This document shows positions 9,345-17,134 of a DNA stretch of 41,113 nucleotides, in pieces. The stretch is from positions 1 through 41,113 of the forward strand of contig JAJPKR010000050.1 of assembly GCA_021323595.1 (NCBI GenBank), in the 5' to 3' direction. The translations under genes and the position numbers were made by a program. Under the pieces are notes generated by a model. That model was not told where the DNA came from. It was given only the letters and a program-made list of their open reading frames with translations, and searched no databases. The stretch comes from Terriglobia bacterium. Lineage in GTDB: Bacteria > Acidobacteriota > Terriglobia > Terriglobales > SCQP01. Each line of letters begins with the position of its first letter. Within the stretch, counting starts at the first letter, position 1.

Positions 9345-9955
9345 GCCGCGAACGAACACGATGCCGCTGGGCGGCATCGGAGCTCTCGATTGCTTATCAC
9401 GACCAAGAATGGGGCGTGCCGGCGCACGACGACCGGCGGCTCTTCGAATTCTTGCTGCTTGAGGGCGCGCAGGCGGGTCTGAGCTGGGAAACGGTGCTGA
9501 AAAAGCGCGCGCGCTACCGGGAGGCGTTCGACCAATTCGATCCTGAGCGCGTGGCGCGCTACGGCGAGGCCAAAATCGCTGCCCTCCTCGCCGATCCCGG
9601 GTTGATCCGCAACCGGCTCAAGATGCGGGCGGCGGTGGCCAATGCTCGCGCCTTCTTAACGGTCCAGGAGGAGTTCGGGAGCTTCGATGCCTATATCTGG
9701 CGCTTCACCGGCGGCGCGCCTTTGCAGCCGAACCGCCGCCGTCCGAGCGCGGTTCCGAGCCGCAGCCGCGAATCGGACGCGCTGAGCCGCGATCTCGTGC
9801 GCCGCGGCTTCCGTTTCGTCGGGACGACGATTTGCTATGCCTGGATGCAAGCTTGCGGGCTGGTGAATGATCACTGGGTGAGCTGTTTCCGCTGCGCCGA
9901 ACTCGGTGGCGGAAAAGCAAAACGGCGGCCCGGAGCCAACCGAGCCGCCGTCTGA
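9341..9955 (+). CDS. tag: DNA-3-methyladenine glycosylase I
   Basis: A 204-residue base-excision repair enzyme that removes 3-methyladenine from alkylated DNA. It starts at GTG 9341, which overlaps the bioA stop (GTGA), with GGAGG seven bases upstream, so translation is probably coupled. Family features are present: IAYHDQEWGVP, the catalytic Glu in LLLEGAQAGLSW (E41), SDALSRDL, RGFRFVGTTICYAWMQACGLVNDH, and a zinc site that can be assigned to C8, H20, H178 and C182. The last about 20 codons are Gly/Lys/Arg-rich and lie in the hairpin that serves as the cspA terminator. Pairing with bioA has no obvious metabolic logic beyond co-expression. Confidence 0.93.
   Translation: MSRERTRCRWAASELSIAYHDQEWGVPAHDDRRLFEFLLLEGAQAGLSWETVLKKRARYREAFDQFDPERVARYGEAKIAALLADPGLIRNRLKMRAAVANARAFLTVQEEFGSFDAYIWRFTGGAPLQPNRRRPSAVPSRSRESDALSRDLVRRGFRFVGTTICYAWMQACGLVNDHWVSCFRCAELGGGKAKRRPGANRAAV
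9913..9951 (-). terminator. Rho-independent terminator of cspA
   Basis: The inverted repeat ACGGCGGC (9922-9929) / GCCGCCGT (9944-9951) has a 14-base loop. Read on the minus strand it is followed by TTTTGCTTTT (9922 down to 9913). It lies about 20 bases after the cspA stop and inside the 3' end of tag. On the plus strand no T-run follows, so it should act mainly for cspA. Confidence 0.65.
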
Positions 9956-9970
9956 AATGCCGCGCGCCGA

Positions 9971-10174
9971 TTAGAGGACGTTGACGTTCTCGGCCAGCAG
10001 GCCCTTGGGGCCTTGCTTGACTTCGAACTCCACCGCCTGGCCTTCCACGAGCGAACGATAGCCGCTGCCCTGGATTGCGCTATAGTGCACGAACACATCC
10101 TCCCCGCTCATGCGGGTGATGAATCCGTAGCCCTTGGCATTGTTGAACCACTTGACTGTCCCTTGTTCCTTCAC
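9971..10174 (-). CDS. cspA: Cold-shock / CspA-family RNA-binding protein
   Basis: A 67-residue single cold-shock domain protein that binds single-stranded RNA or DNA and melts mRNA structure. RNP1 is KGYGFITR (about 14-21) and RNP2 is DVFVHYSAI (about 26-34); the domain ends with [10 protein letters not shown]. It starts with GTG at 10174, with AAGAGGT about 10 bases upstream. The first residues, [14 protein letters not shown], are typical. It has its own sigma-70-like promoter (10268-10297), an untranslated leader of about 85 bases and its own terminator. The sequence alone cannot tell whether it is cold-induced or constitutive. Confidence 0.95.
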   Translation of the reverse strand: MKEQGTVKWFNNAKGYGFITRMSGEDVFVHYSAIQGSGYRSLVEGQAVEFEVKQGPKGLLAENVNVL

Positions 10175-10267
10175 GAGAACAAATACCTCTTTTGAGCTGG
10201 AATTCGTTTGAAACCCGACTGGCTTGCTACTGGAAGGCTCCGACTTCGGCCTGCGATGGCTTGGCGG

Positions 10268-10297
10268 ATACTACCGGAAGAAGCGGCGCGCGTTCAA
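10268..10297 (-). promoter_or_regulatory. cspA promoter
   Basis: On the minus strand, TTGAAC (10297-10292) and TAGTAT (10273-10268) are separated by 18 bases, a good vegetative promoter. Transcription should start near 10260, leaving an 80-90 base 5' leader before the GTG at 10174. A long leader is characteristic of cold-shock genes. Confidence 0.6.
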
Positions 10298-10318
10298 ACT
10301 CGGCCCGAGGATACCACG

Positions 10319-10336
10319 AAAGTTCCGTGCCGGAAC
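10319..10336 (-). terminator. Possible weak terminator after dacB
   Basis: The perfect hairpin GTTCCG-TGC-CGGAAC (10322-10336) is followed on the minus strand by TTT. It lies 22 bases after the dacB stop and just upstream of the cspA promoter, so it could separate the two transcripts. The T-run is too short for a confident call. Confidence 0.3.
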
Positions 10337-10357
10337 ACTGTTCTTTTCCGAAAGCAG

Positions 10358-12001
10358 TCACTTTCTGCTTACCGTGACTGTCGCGCGGCCGGTGACCAGG
10401 CTCGTGGCAATTTCATCCATCACGGTCTTCACCTGGCTCGCGGGCATGTCGTCGTCGTTGACCATGATGGAAAAGGCCAGGTGTTCGCCGCTTAATGCGG
10501 TGGCATAGCCGCTTAAGGCGAAAACATGCTCGACAAAGCCGGTTTTTGCCTGAATTCGCCCGGCGGCGGGGGTGTTCTTGAAGCGATCCTCGAGCGAACC
10601 GTCCACGCCGGCGATGGGCAGCAACGAATGCCAGGCGGCGCTGGTTGGTTGGCCATCCATGAAGGCCAGCAGTTTGACGATGGCGGAGGGCTGCACCAGA
10701 TTTTCCCGCGAGAGACCGGAGCCATCCCGGAGATAGAAATCGTGTGCGCCGAGGCCGACCTGCGCCAGGAATTGGCGGCGCACCTCGCGGCCCGCCGCGA
10801 GCGAACCTTGTCCGGCCTTCAATTTGCCCAGCAGGCGCAGCGCCAGCTCGGCGTGGAGATTTTGGCTAATCTTGTCGATGAGTTGCAGGTCCTCGAGCAA
10901 CGGCACCGACACGTGGTCGGCCAACTGCACCTGGGGTGAAGCGGCGTCGGCATCCATCGCGACGGCGCCGGCTTTGGCCGGCAGGAGCAAAGGCAAGGGC
11001 GGAAGCGGTGGCGGCGGCAGAGGAGCATGACGCGCGGTCGCCGGACCATAAACGGCGATGCCGCGGCGCTCGAGCGCCTGCTTCAGCAGGCGCGCGGCGA
11101 AAAGCGCGGGCCGCTGCACGCCCAGCGCCTCCCAATCACCTTTATCGCCGGTGGGGATGGAGCCCTCCAACACTAGATTGTTCGAGTCCGGATCGCGGTC
11201 AAAGTAGAGCCGGCGTTCGGTGCCCGGAGGCGCCGTGTCGATTTTGTTCGTGAGGTGATATATGCCCGTCCAGGGCGTCAACTGCACGTCGGCGGGATCG
11301 CCCGCATGCACGCCCGGCGTTACGTGCAACAAGATCGAGTTGTCGTCCACGCACAACCCGGAGACCGCCGCGCCGTAGCCCCATAGCAGATCGTCTTGCG
11401 CCCAGCCTTCGGGAAAGCGCTCGAACGAATAATAGGAATCATCGCCGACCACGCCGCCCTCGACGATCTTGACGCCGCGTTGCTGAATCTGGTCGGCGAG
11501 TTCTTCGATCGGCAGGTCGGGCTGTTGCGCCAAGACTTTGGGATCGTCGCTGACCGGATAGCGATACGGCAGCGGCCGGCCGGAAAGATTGGGATCGCCG
11601 CGGCCGATCAATACCAGGTCGCCGTGAACGATTCCCTCCGCATCGGGCGCGGCGGCGCTGACCACGGAGGTGTGAAAGCGATAGTCGGGGCCGATCAGCG
11701 CCAGCGCGGCGGCGGTGGTGAAAAGTTTGGTGTTCGAGGCTGGCGTAAACAGCGATTCGCCGTGATAGTTGAAGAGCACCCGCTTCTGATCGAGCGAGTA
11801 AACGTAAACGCCCCAATGGCCGCGCTGTTGATCCGGCTGGTTCAATAACGCCTGCGCGGCCGCGATCCAGGCAGGCGCTTTGGGGCGGCGATGCCGGCTC
11901 GGCGCGGTGCGGGCGCCGGCGAGGGGCAAAACGCCGGTTACCGCAACGGTTACGGCGGCTAAGGTGAAGCGCCGATAGGCGTACGCGAGAGCAAAGAACA
12001 T
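10358..12001 (-). CDS. dacB: D-alanyl-D-alanine carboxypeptidase/endopeptidase (PBP4, S13)
   Basis: A 547-residue low-molecular-weight class C penicillin-binding protein that trims or cuts peptidoglycan peptide cross-links in the periplasm. A hydrophobic signal segment (about 10-30) comes first. The serine-acyl enzyme motif SxxK is PASNTKL (S89, K92). The second active-site region is YLRDGSGLSREN and the third is KTG in IQAKTGFVEHVFALSGYA. The large insertion domain typical of family S13 lies between SxxK and the second motif, here carrying an Ala/Pro/Leu-rich linker (PLPPPPLPPLPLLLPA). The start at 12001 has no Shine-Dalgarno but does have TAAAAT six bases upstream, so the mRNA may be leaderless. 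It is divergent from the 76-residue membrane protein and upstream of cspA. Confidence 0.93.
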   Translation of the reverse strand: MFFALAYAYRRFTLAAVTVAVTGVLPLAGARTAPSRHRRPKAPAWIAAAQALLNQPDQQRGHWGVYVYSLDQKRVLFNYHGESLFTPASNTKLFTTAAALALIGPDYRFHTSVVSAAAPDAEGIVHGDLVLIGRGDPNLSGRPLPYRYPVSDDPKVLAQQPDLPIEELADQIQQRGVKIVEGGVVGDDSYYSFERFPEGWAQDDLLWGYGAAVSGLCVDDNSILLHVTPGVHAGDPADVQLTPWTGIYHLTNKIDTAPPGTERRLYFDRDPDSNNLVLEGSIPTGDKGDWEALGVQRPALFAARLLKQALERRGIAVYGPATARHAPLPPPPLPPLPLLLPAKAGAVAMDADAASPQVQLADHVSVPLLEDLQLIDKISQNLHAELALRLLGKLKAGQGSLAAGREVRRQFLAQVGLGAHDFYLRDGSGLSRENLVQPSAIVKLLAFMDGQPTSAAWHSLLPIAGVDGSLEDRFKNTPAAGRIQAKTGFVEHVFALSGYATALSGEHLAFSIMVNDDDMPASQVKTVMDEIATSLVTGRATVTVSRK

Positions 12002-12013
12002 GCTGGGATTTTA
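12002..12013 (-). promoter_or_regulatory. dacB -10 element, leaderless arrangement
   Basis: On the minus strand TAAAAT (12013-12008) is followed by six bases and the dacB ATG (12001). The spacing is the same as at metH and pyrF. No Shine-Dalgarno is present. Confidence 0.5.
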
Positions 12014-12055
12014 CCGAAAGCGGCTGGGTTGGCCGCGCCGACGGCCAAGACGCCC

Positions 12056-12286
12056 ATGTGGCTCATTGCTTCATTGTTGTTCCTCGCGCTGGCCGCAACC
12101 GCCGTGTTCTGGCTACGCCATCTCCACCGCTGCCAGCATCGCTTCGGCGTTCCCGTGAGCCAGCACGTGCGGTGCATGAAGTGCTATCGGCGCTACCGCA
12201 TCGAGGCCACGCCCGCCGGCGAATGGCGCATCGCCCGTCACCCAGAGATCGAGACCTATCCCAGCCAACTGACACATTTACAATAA
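12056..12286 (+). CDS. Small membrane protein with CxxC
   Basis: A 76-residue protein that I do not recognise. Residues about 2-21 (LIASLLFLALAATAVFW and neighbours) form one transmembrane helix. The rest is a basic cytoplasmic or extracytoplasmic part with C34, the pair in VRCMKC (CxxC, about 48-51) and several His, reminiscent of half a zinc ribbon. The start at ATG 12056 is chosen because it puts the helix at the N-terminus; an upstream TTG at 12029 is possible. No ribosome binding site is obvious. It is divergent from dacB with a 54-base gap, which suggests a shared regulatory region. Codon use looks like that of its neighbours. Confidence 0.5.
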   Translation: MWLIASLLFLALAATAVFWLRHLHRCQHRFGVPVSQHVRCMKCYRRYRIEATPAGEWRIARHPEIETYPSQLTHLQ

Positions 12287-12541
12287 GTTGTTGAATTCGC
12301 GGCATTGACGCAGCAGTCAGTAGCGCGCTAGACACACCCCATATTTTGCGGTTGCAGGCCATTCGACCAGGCCCCTATCCTAGAAAAGCCTAAAGCGAAA
12401 CCGAGCGCCCTCCCCGCGGTGGCGGGTGATTGGGTCAAGGCACAATGAGGCTTTCTTAAGCCGGGAGCAACCGTTCAAGTTGCCAGTGCCTTCCCAGCGA
12501 CAGGCGCGGGCCGAACCCCTTAAATTTTGGAGGCTAGAGTG

Positions 12542-12955
12542 ATGCGCAAAACTTGCTGCATATTGGTGCTGGGGCTGATTCTGGCCCTGGCGCCGGGCGC
12601 CAGTTCCAGCACCGCTGGGGTCGTTACGAATCCGAAGTCGGCGAAGCCCTATCAAATTGGGCTGGCCTCGTGGTATGGGCCACGCTTCCAAGGCCGCGAA
12701 ACCACGAGCGGCGAGCCGTTCAACATGATGGCGTTCACAGCAGCGCATCGCGAATTGCCCTTGGGCACGCGAGTCGTGGTCACGAATCTTTGCAATGATC
12801 GTTCCCTCGTCGTTCGCATCAACGATCGCGGTCCGCTCGTCCCAGGCCGCATCATTGACCTCAGCTTGGGCGCCGCCCGAGTCTTGGGGTTCAAGGCCGC
12901 GGGCCTGACGCCCGTGAGCCTGCAAGTGCTCTCCCACCGTCATTCCGTCAACTGA
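12542..12955 (+). CDS. rlpA: RlpA-like septal ring lytic transglycosylase-type protein
   Basis: A 137-residue protein with a signal peptide (about 1-20) and a double-psi beta-barrel domain: ASWYGPRFQGRETTSGEPFN (about 41-60), LPLGTRVVVTN, and VRINDRGPLVPGRIIDLS with the acidic catalytic-type Asp. RlpA proteins cleave or bind glycan strands lacking stem peptides at the cell envelope. There is no C-terminal SPOR domain, and no canonical lipobox is seen despite the early C5-C6. Shine-Dalgarno GGAGG lies eight bases before the ATG at 12542. The 255-base gap upstream holds GC-rich, possibly structured sequence. The gene stands alone between the small membrane protein and pyrF. Confidence 0.88.
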   Translation: MRKTCCILVLGLILALAPGASSSTAGVVTNPKSAKPYQIGLASWYGPRFQGRETTSGEPFNMMAFTAAHRELPLGTRVVVTNLCNDRSLVVRINDRGPLVPGRIIDLSLGAARVLGFKAAGLTPVSLQVLSHRHSVN

Positions 12956-12987
12956 GCGCTCGCATCCGGCGAAATACGGGCTCGGGC

Positions 12988-12999
12988 TAGACTGAAAAC
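12988..12999 (+). promoter_or_regulatory. pyrF -10 element, leaderless arrangement
   Basis: TAGACT (12988-12993), then GAAAAC, then the pyrF ATG at 13000. This is the same six-base spacing as at metH and dacB. No ribosome binding site is present. Confidence 0.45.
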
Positions 13000-13716
13000 A
13001 TGACCGCGGCCGCTGCGCCAGCGACCGGCAAAGACCGTCTCATCCTGGCGCTGGATTTTCCGAGTGCGACGGAAGCGCTGGCTTGGAGCCGGCGGCTGAA
13101 GGCCGAGGTAGGTCTGGTCAAGGTTGGGCTGGAGCTCTTCGTGGCCGCCGGCCCGAGCCTGGTGCGGCAGTTAGCGGGCGAGGGCCACGGCGTTTTTCTC
13201 GATCTCAAGCTGCACGACATCCCGAATACCGTGGCCGGAGCCGTGCGCTCGGCCGCGGGGCTGGGCGTGCGCATGCTGACGCTGCATGCCGCCGGCGGCG
13301 CGGGCATGCTCGCGGCCGCCGCGCAGGCCGCGCGCGCGGCCGACCCGGCCCCGCTGCTCCTCGGTGTTACCGTGCTGACCAGTTTGGATGAACCCGCGCT
13401 CGCGTCGCTGGGAATCGCCGGCCCGGTGCCTAGGCGCGTCCTCGCCTGGGCGGAACAATGCCGCGATGCCGGGCTGGCGGGCGTAGTGTGCGGCGTTGCG
13501 GAAGCCCAGGCCGTGCGCGCCGCGTGCGGCCCGGATTTTTTGATCGTCACCCCGGGCATTCGCCCCGCGGGCGCGCCACGGCACGATCAGGCACGGGTCG
13601 CGACCGCCCGCGAAGCGCGTGCCGCCGGCGCCGACTACCTCGTGGTCGGCCGCGCGGTCACTTCCGGAGACGATCCCGTTGCCGCCGCCCGCGCTCTGGC
13701 GGCTGAAGCGCAGTAA
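13000..13716 (+). CDS. pyrF: Orotidine 5'-phosphate decarboxylase
   Basis: A 238-residue TIM-barrel enzyme catalysing the last step of UMP synthesis. The substrate-binding Asp is in LILALDF (D19). The catalytic tetrad segment is FLDLKLHDIPNT, with D68, K70 and D73. The phosphate loop is PGIRPAG, and the C-terminal barrel strand is ADYLVVGRAVT. The length is normal for the short bacterial type (PyrF group I). selB begins nine bases after the stop, so the two are probably co-transcribed. The start codon is preceded by a -10-like hexamer and not by a Shine-Dalgarno. Confidence 0.96.
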   Translation: MTAAAAPATGKDRLILALDFPSATEALAWSRRLKAEVGLVKVGLELFVAAGPSLVRQLAGEGHGVFLDLKLHDIPNTVAGAVRSAAGLGVRMLTLHAAGGAGMLAAAAQAARAADPAPLLLGVTVLTSLDEPALASLGIAGPVPRRVLAWAEQCRDAGLAGVVCGVAEAQAVRAACGPDFLIVTPGIRPAGAPRHDQARVATAREARAAGADYLVVGRAVTSGDDPVAAARALAAEAQ

Positions 13717-13725
13717 GCGCCCGCC

Positions 13726-15678
13726 GTGCCGGCCCCTGCTAATCCGCTGCCGATTTCGCTCACGGTGGGCACCGCCGGCCACATCGATCATGGCAAGAGC
13801 GCGTTGATCGAAGCGTTGACGGGAACCCATCCCGATCGACTCGCGGAAGAGCAGCGGCGCGGGATTACGATTGACCTCGGCTTCGCCCATCTCGGGCTCT
13901 CCGCGGCCGACGGGCGGCGCGTGCAGATCGGCTTCATTGACGTGCCGGGCCATGAGCGGTTTGTTCGCAACATGCTGGCCGGCGCCGGCGGGATCGAACT
14001 GGTGCTGCTCGTGGTGGCGGCGGATGAGGGCGTGAAGCCGCAGACCCGCGAGCACTTCCAGATTTGCCGCCTGCTCGGCATCGAGCGCGGCATCGTGGCG
14101 CTGACCAAATGTGATTTGGCCGACGCCGAAACCCGTACTCTGGCCGCCGCTGAAATCGCCGATCTGGTGCGCGGCTCATTCTTGGAGGGCGCGCCGGTCA
14201 TCCCGGTCAGCGCCAAGACCGGCGCCGGGCTCGAAGAACTGCGGCAAGCGCTGGCCGCGGCGGCCGTGAAGGTCAAGGGACGCGCCAGCATGGGGCCGGC
14301 GCGGCTGCCGCTGGATCGCGTCTTCAGCCTGCGCGGCTTCGGGACCGTCGTGACCGGCACGCTGCTGGCCGGCCAAATCGCCGTCGAGAGCGAGTTGGAG
14401 GTGCTGGCGCCGCGCGGCCTTCGGCGCCTGCGCGTGCGCGGCGTCCAGGTGCACGGGCAGCCCGTCGAACGGGCGTTGGCAGGGCAGCGCACGGCTATCA
14501 ACTTGGCCGGCGTCGAGCCGGCCGCCTTGGCCCGCGGCCTGGTGCTGGCCGAGCCGGGCGTGTTTCGGTGCAGCGCGCGGCTGACCGTGGATCTGGAGTT
14601 GCTGGTTTCGGCGCCGCCGCTGAAGTCGGGCGCGCCGCTCCATCTGCATGCGCTCAGCGCCGAGACGGTCGCGCGCGTAACTCTTTTCGACGCGCCGCGC
14701 TTAGCCTCGGGCAGCCGCGGTTTGGCGCGGCTGCGCCTGGCCGAGCCGCTGCCGCTCATTCCCGGCGACCGGTTCATCGTGCGGCAATTTTCGCCCTTGA
14801 CCACGATCGGCGGCGGGCGCGTGCTGGCCACCGATGCGCTGCGCCTGCCCGCTAACGATGCGCCCGCGCGTGCGCAGGCGCTGGCGCGACTGGCTGCCGC
14901 CGGCGCCGAAGAACACTTGCAGCTCTGGCTCGAGGCCGCGGGCCTGGACGGGCTCACTCCTGCCGCCCTCGGTTTGGCGTTGGGCCGGCGCGCGGCCGAG
15001 GTCGCCGCCGATCTCGCCAGGCTCGAGGCCGCGGGCCGCGTGGTTCTGGCCGGGTCCGCCGCGCTCAGCCGCGCCGCCGCGCAGGCGTGGGAGCAGGCCA
15101 TTCTCGCGGCGCTGGCCGCCTTTCACGCCGGTGAGCGGCTCGTGCCCGCGATCGGCGCCGACACGTTGCGCGGCCGCCTGCAGCCGGCACGGCTGCGGCG
15201 GCCCGAGCAGGCGCTGGTCTATCGCGCCATATTGCAGAAGCTCATCGCCGCCGGGCGCGTGGAAACCGCCGGCGAGGGCGTGCGCTTGCCCGGGCAAGGG
15301 CCGCGGCTCGACGCCGGCGAAAGCGAGGCGCGGCAGCGCATCGAGGCCGCCTTCCGCGCCGCCGGTTTGCGCGCGCCCGCCGTGGACTCGGTGCTGGCGC
15401 AATGCCGGGTCGAGAGCCGCCGCGCCGCGCAACTGCTGCAATTGCTCCTGCGCGACGGCAGCCTGATCAAGATCAACGAAGAGTTGATCTTGCATCGCGC
15501 GGCGCTCGAGGAGCTGCGCCGGAGCTTGGCGGAACGCAAAAAGACGGCGCCGCGCCTGAGCGTGCCCGCCTTCAAGCAATTGACCGGCGTCACCCGCAAG
15601 TACGCGATCCCGCTTCTCGAATACCTCGATCGCGTTCACGTCACCCGCCGCGTCGGCGACGACCGGGAAATCCTGTAG
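13726..15678 (+). CDS. selB: Selenocysteine-specific elongation factor SelB
   Basis: A 650-residue translational GTPase that delivers selenocysteyl-tRNA to in-frame UGA codons marked by a SECIS hairpin. The GTPase motifs are G1 GHIDHGKS (18-25), the switch [13 protein letters not shown]3 DVPGHERF (D72), G4 TKCD (127-130, a Thr variant of NKxD common in SelB) and SAKTG. Domains II and III follow to about 340, then the four winged-helix repeats of the SECIS-binding C-terminus, ending [29 protein letters not shown]. It starts with GTG at 13726. No selA, selD or tRNA-Sec is in the window, so the rest of the pathway must lie elsewhere. Confidence 0.96.
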   Translation: MPAPANPLPISLTVGTAGHIDHGKSALIEALTGTHPDRLAEEQRRGITIDLGFAHLGLSAADGRRVQIGFIDVPGHERFVRNMLAGAGGIELVLLVVAADEGVKPQTREHFQICRLLGIERGIVALTKCDLADAETRTLAAAEIADLVRGSFLEGAPVIPVSAKTGAGLEELRQALAAAAVKVKGRASMGPARLPLDRVFSLRGFGTVVTGTLLAGQIAVESELEVLAPRGLRRLRVRGVQVHGQPVERALAGQRTAINLAGVEPAALARGLVLAEPGVFRCSARLTVDLELLVSAPPLKSGAPLHLHALSAETVARVTLFDAPRLASGSRGLARLRLAEPLPLIPGDRFIVRQFSPLTTIGGGRVLATDALRLPANDAPARAQALARLAAAGAEEHLQLWLEAAGLDGLTPAALGLALGRRAAEVAADLARLEAAGRVVLAGSAALSRAAAQAWEQAILAALAAFHAGERLVPAIGADTLRGRLQPARLRRPEQALVYRAILQKLIAAGRVETAGEGVRLPGQGPRLDAGESEARQRIEAAFRAAGLRAPAVDSVLAQCRVESRRAAQLLQLLLRDGSLIKINEELILHRAALEELRRSLAERKKTAPRLSVPAFKQLTGVTRKYAIPLLEYLDRVHVTRRVGDDREIL

Positions 15679-15706
15679 CCGCTGCGAGGCCGCGGGGTGC
15701 TGCCGC

Positions 15707-15722
15707 TATAATCGAAATTCCC
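15707..15722 (+). promoter_or_regulatory. Chorismate mutase gene -10 element
   Basis: TATAAT at 15707-15712 lies 28 bases after the selB stop and 10 bases before the ATG at 15723. Transcription from it would leave a leader of only three or four bases. It marks the start of a new unit holding the chorismate mutase gene and aroF. Confidence 0.5.
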
Positions 15723-16031
15723 ATGGACATCGCGGGTTGGCGGGCTCACATCGACGAGATCGACCGGCAAGTAGTGCAGCTGCTCAACGAACGCTGCCGC
15801 TGCGCCCTGGCCATCGGCCAGCTCAAACGCGACGGCAGCCTGCCGGTCTACGAGCCCCGGCGCGAAGCGGCGATCATGGAAAACGTCGCCCGCCATAACA
15901 CCGGCCCGCTCAGCGACCGCGCCTTGCGCCTGATCTTCGAGCGCATCATCGACGAAATGCGCGCCGTGCAGAAATACGAGATGCTGGCCGCGGATAATCC
16001 CATGGCCCAGGACCATACCCCGGAAAAGTGA
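15723..16031 (+). CDS. aroQ: Chorismate mutase, AroQ class
   Basis: A 102-residue all-helical chorismate mutase that converts chorismate to prephenate for phenylalanine and tyrosine synthesis. Helix 1 is HIDEIDRQVVQLLNERCR with the conserved Arg, followed by AIGQLK, the loop PVYEPRREAAIMENV, and RLIFERIIDEMRAVQ in helix 3. The frame is open further upstream inside selB, but TATAAT at 15707 and the family length fix the start at 15723. It precedes a DAHP synthase by 11 bases. In Bacillus-type bacteria these two activities are fused in one chain and the mutase domain mediates feedback control; here they are separate neighbouring genes, so the proteins may associate. Confidence 0.92.
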   Translation: MDIAGWRAHIDEIDRQVVQLLNERCRCALAIGQLKRDGSLPVYEPRREAAIMENVARHNTGPLSDRALRLIFERIIDEMRAVQKYEMLAADNPMAQDHTPEK

Positions 16032-16042
16032 ACTAGCCAGAG

Positions 16043-17101
16043 ATGATCGTTGCCATGCAGCCCGGCGCCGATGAGGCGCGCATCCAAGAAGTCATCAATC
16101 GCCTAATGGCGCTCGGTTTCGACGTCCATCGCACCACCGGCGTGGAGCGCACGGTCCTCGCCTGCGTCGGCGTCCCGCCGGAATTCGACGCCCGCGATAT
16201 CGAAGTCTTGCCCGGCGTGGCGGAAGCGCATCGCATCACCACCCCCTACAAGCTCGCCGGACGCGCGTTTCGCCCCGAAGGCACGCGCATCGCCATCGGC
16301 GGCAGTGACGCCGCTCCGGCCATGGTCGTCGGCGGCGGCGAGGTCGCGGTCATCGCCGGCCCCTGCTCGGTCGAGTCGCGCGCCCAGCTCTTCGCCGTGG
16401 CCGAACAAGTGGCGGCGGCCGGCGCGCGCGGCCTGCGCGGCGGCGCCTTCAAGCCGCGCACCTCGCCCTATAGCTTCCAGGGCCTGGGCGAAGAAGGCCT
16501 GCGACTGCTGCGCGAAGCCTGCGACCGTTTCGGCCTGGTGGCCGTCAGCGAGGTCATGTCGGAAAAGCAGATTCCGCTGATGCTGCGCTATGTGGACGTG
16601 CTTCAGATCGGCGCCCGCAACATGCAGAATTACGACCTGCTGCGTGAGATCGGCAAGCTGCGCAAGCCGGTGCTCCTGAAACGCGGCATCTCGGCGACCA
16701 TCGAGGAATTGCTGCTTTCGGCCGAATACATCATGGCCGGCGGCAACTACCAAGTCATGCTGTGCGAGCGCGGCATTCGCACCTTCGAAAACTACACTCG
16801 CAACACCCTCGACCTATCGGCCATTCCCGTCGTGCATCAGCTTTCGCATTTGCCGATTCTGGCCGATCCCTCGCACGGCACCGGCCGGCGGGACAAAGTG
16901 CCGCCGATGGCACGCGCGGCGGTGGCCGCCGGCACCGATGGCTTGCTGATGGAAGTGCATTGCGATGCCGATCATGCCCTCAGCGACGGGGCGCAATCGC
17001 TCTACCCCGGGCAATTCGCGGCGCTCATGGATGAATTGCGGCTGATCGCCCGCGCCGTGCACCGCGAAGTGGCATCCGCCCGCGCCGCGGCTTCGGCCTA
17101 G
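16043..17101 (+). CDS. aroF: 3-deoxy-7-phosphoheptulonate synthase, type I-beta
   Basis: A 352-residue enzyme that condenses phosphoenolpyruvate and erythrose 4-phosphate at the entry of the shikimate pathway. The N-terminal about 70 residues ([17 protein letters not shown]) form the ferredoxin-like regulatory domain known from Thermotoga DAHP synthase. The TIM barrel holds AGPCSVES with the metal Cys, [16 protein letters not shown], the PEP-site [35 protein letters not shown] with the metal His, and [10 protein letters not shown] with the metal Glu and Asp. The start at 16043 follows the chorismate mutase stop by 11 bases. Feedback by tyrosine or phenylalanine through the N-terminal domain is likely from family knowledge. 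Confidence 0.96.
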   Translation: MIVAMQPGADEARIQEVINRLMALGFDVHRTTGVERTVLACVGVPPEFDARDIEVLPGVAEAHRITTPYKLAGRAFRPEGTRIAIGGSDAAPAMVVGGGEVAVIAGPCSVESRAQLFAVAEQVAAAGARGLRGGAFKPRTSPYSFQGLGEEGLRLLREACDRFGLVAVSEVMSEKQIPLMLRYVDVLQIGARNMQNYDLLREIGKLRKPVLLKRGISATIEELLLSAEYIMAGGNYQVMLCERGIRTFENYTRNTLDLSAIPVVHQLSHLPILADPSHGTGRRDKVPPMARAAVAAGTDGLLMEVHCDADHALSDGAQSLYPGQFAALMDELRLIARAVHREVASARAAASA

Positions 17102-17134
17102 GCGAGCGCGCCCGTTCCCGCGCCGTTCGCCGGC

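Noticed and set aside
8174-9955. Apparent 593-residue protein joining the bioA region to Tag
   Set aside because: The first 389 codons are an alternate frame of bioA; the Tag protein begins at GTG 9341.
12287-12541. Cyclic-di-AMP (ydaO-type) riboswitch upstream of rlpA
   Set aside because: Expected from family knowledge, since this riboswitch often precedes wall hydrolase genes, but its conserved core segments could not be found by eye.
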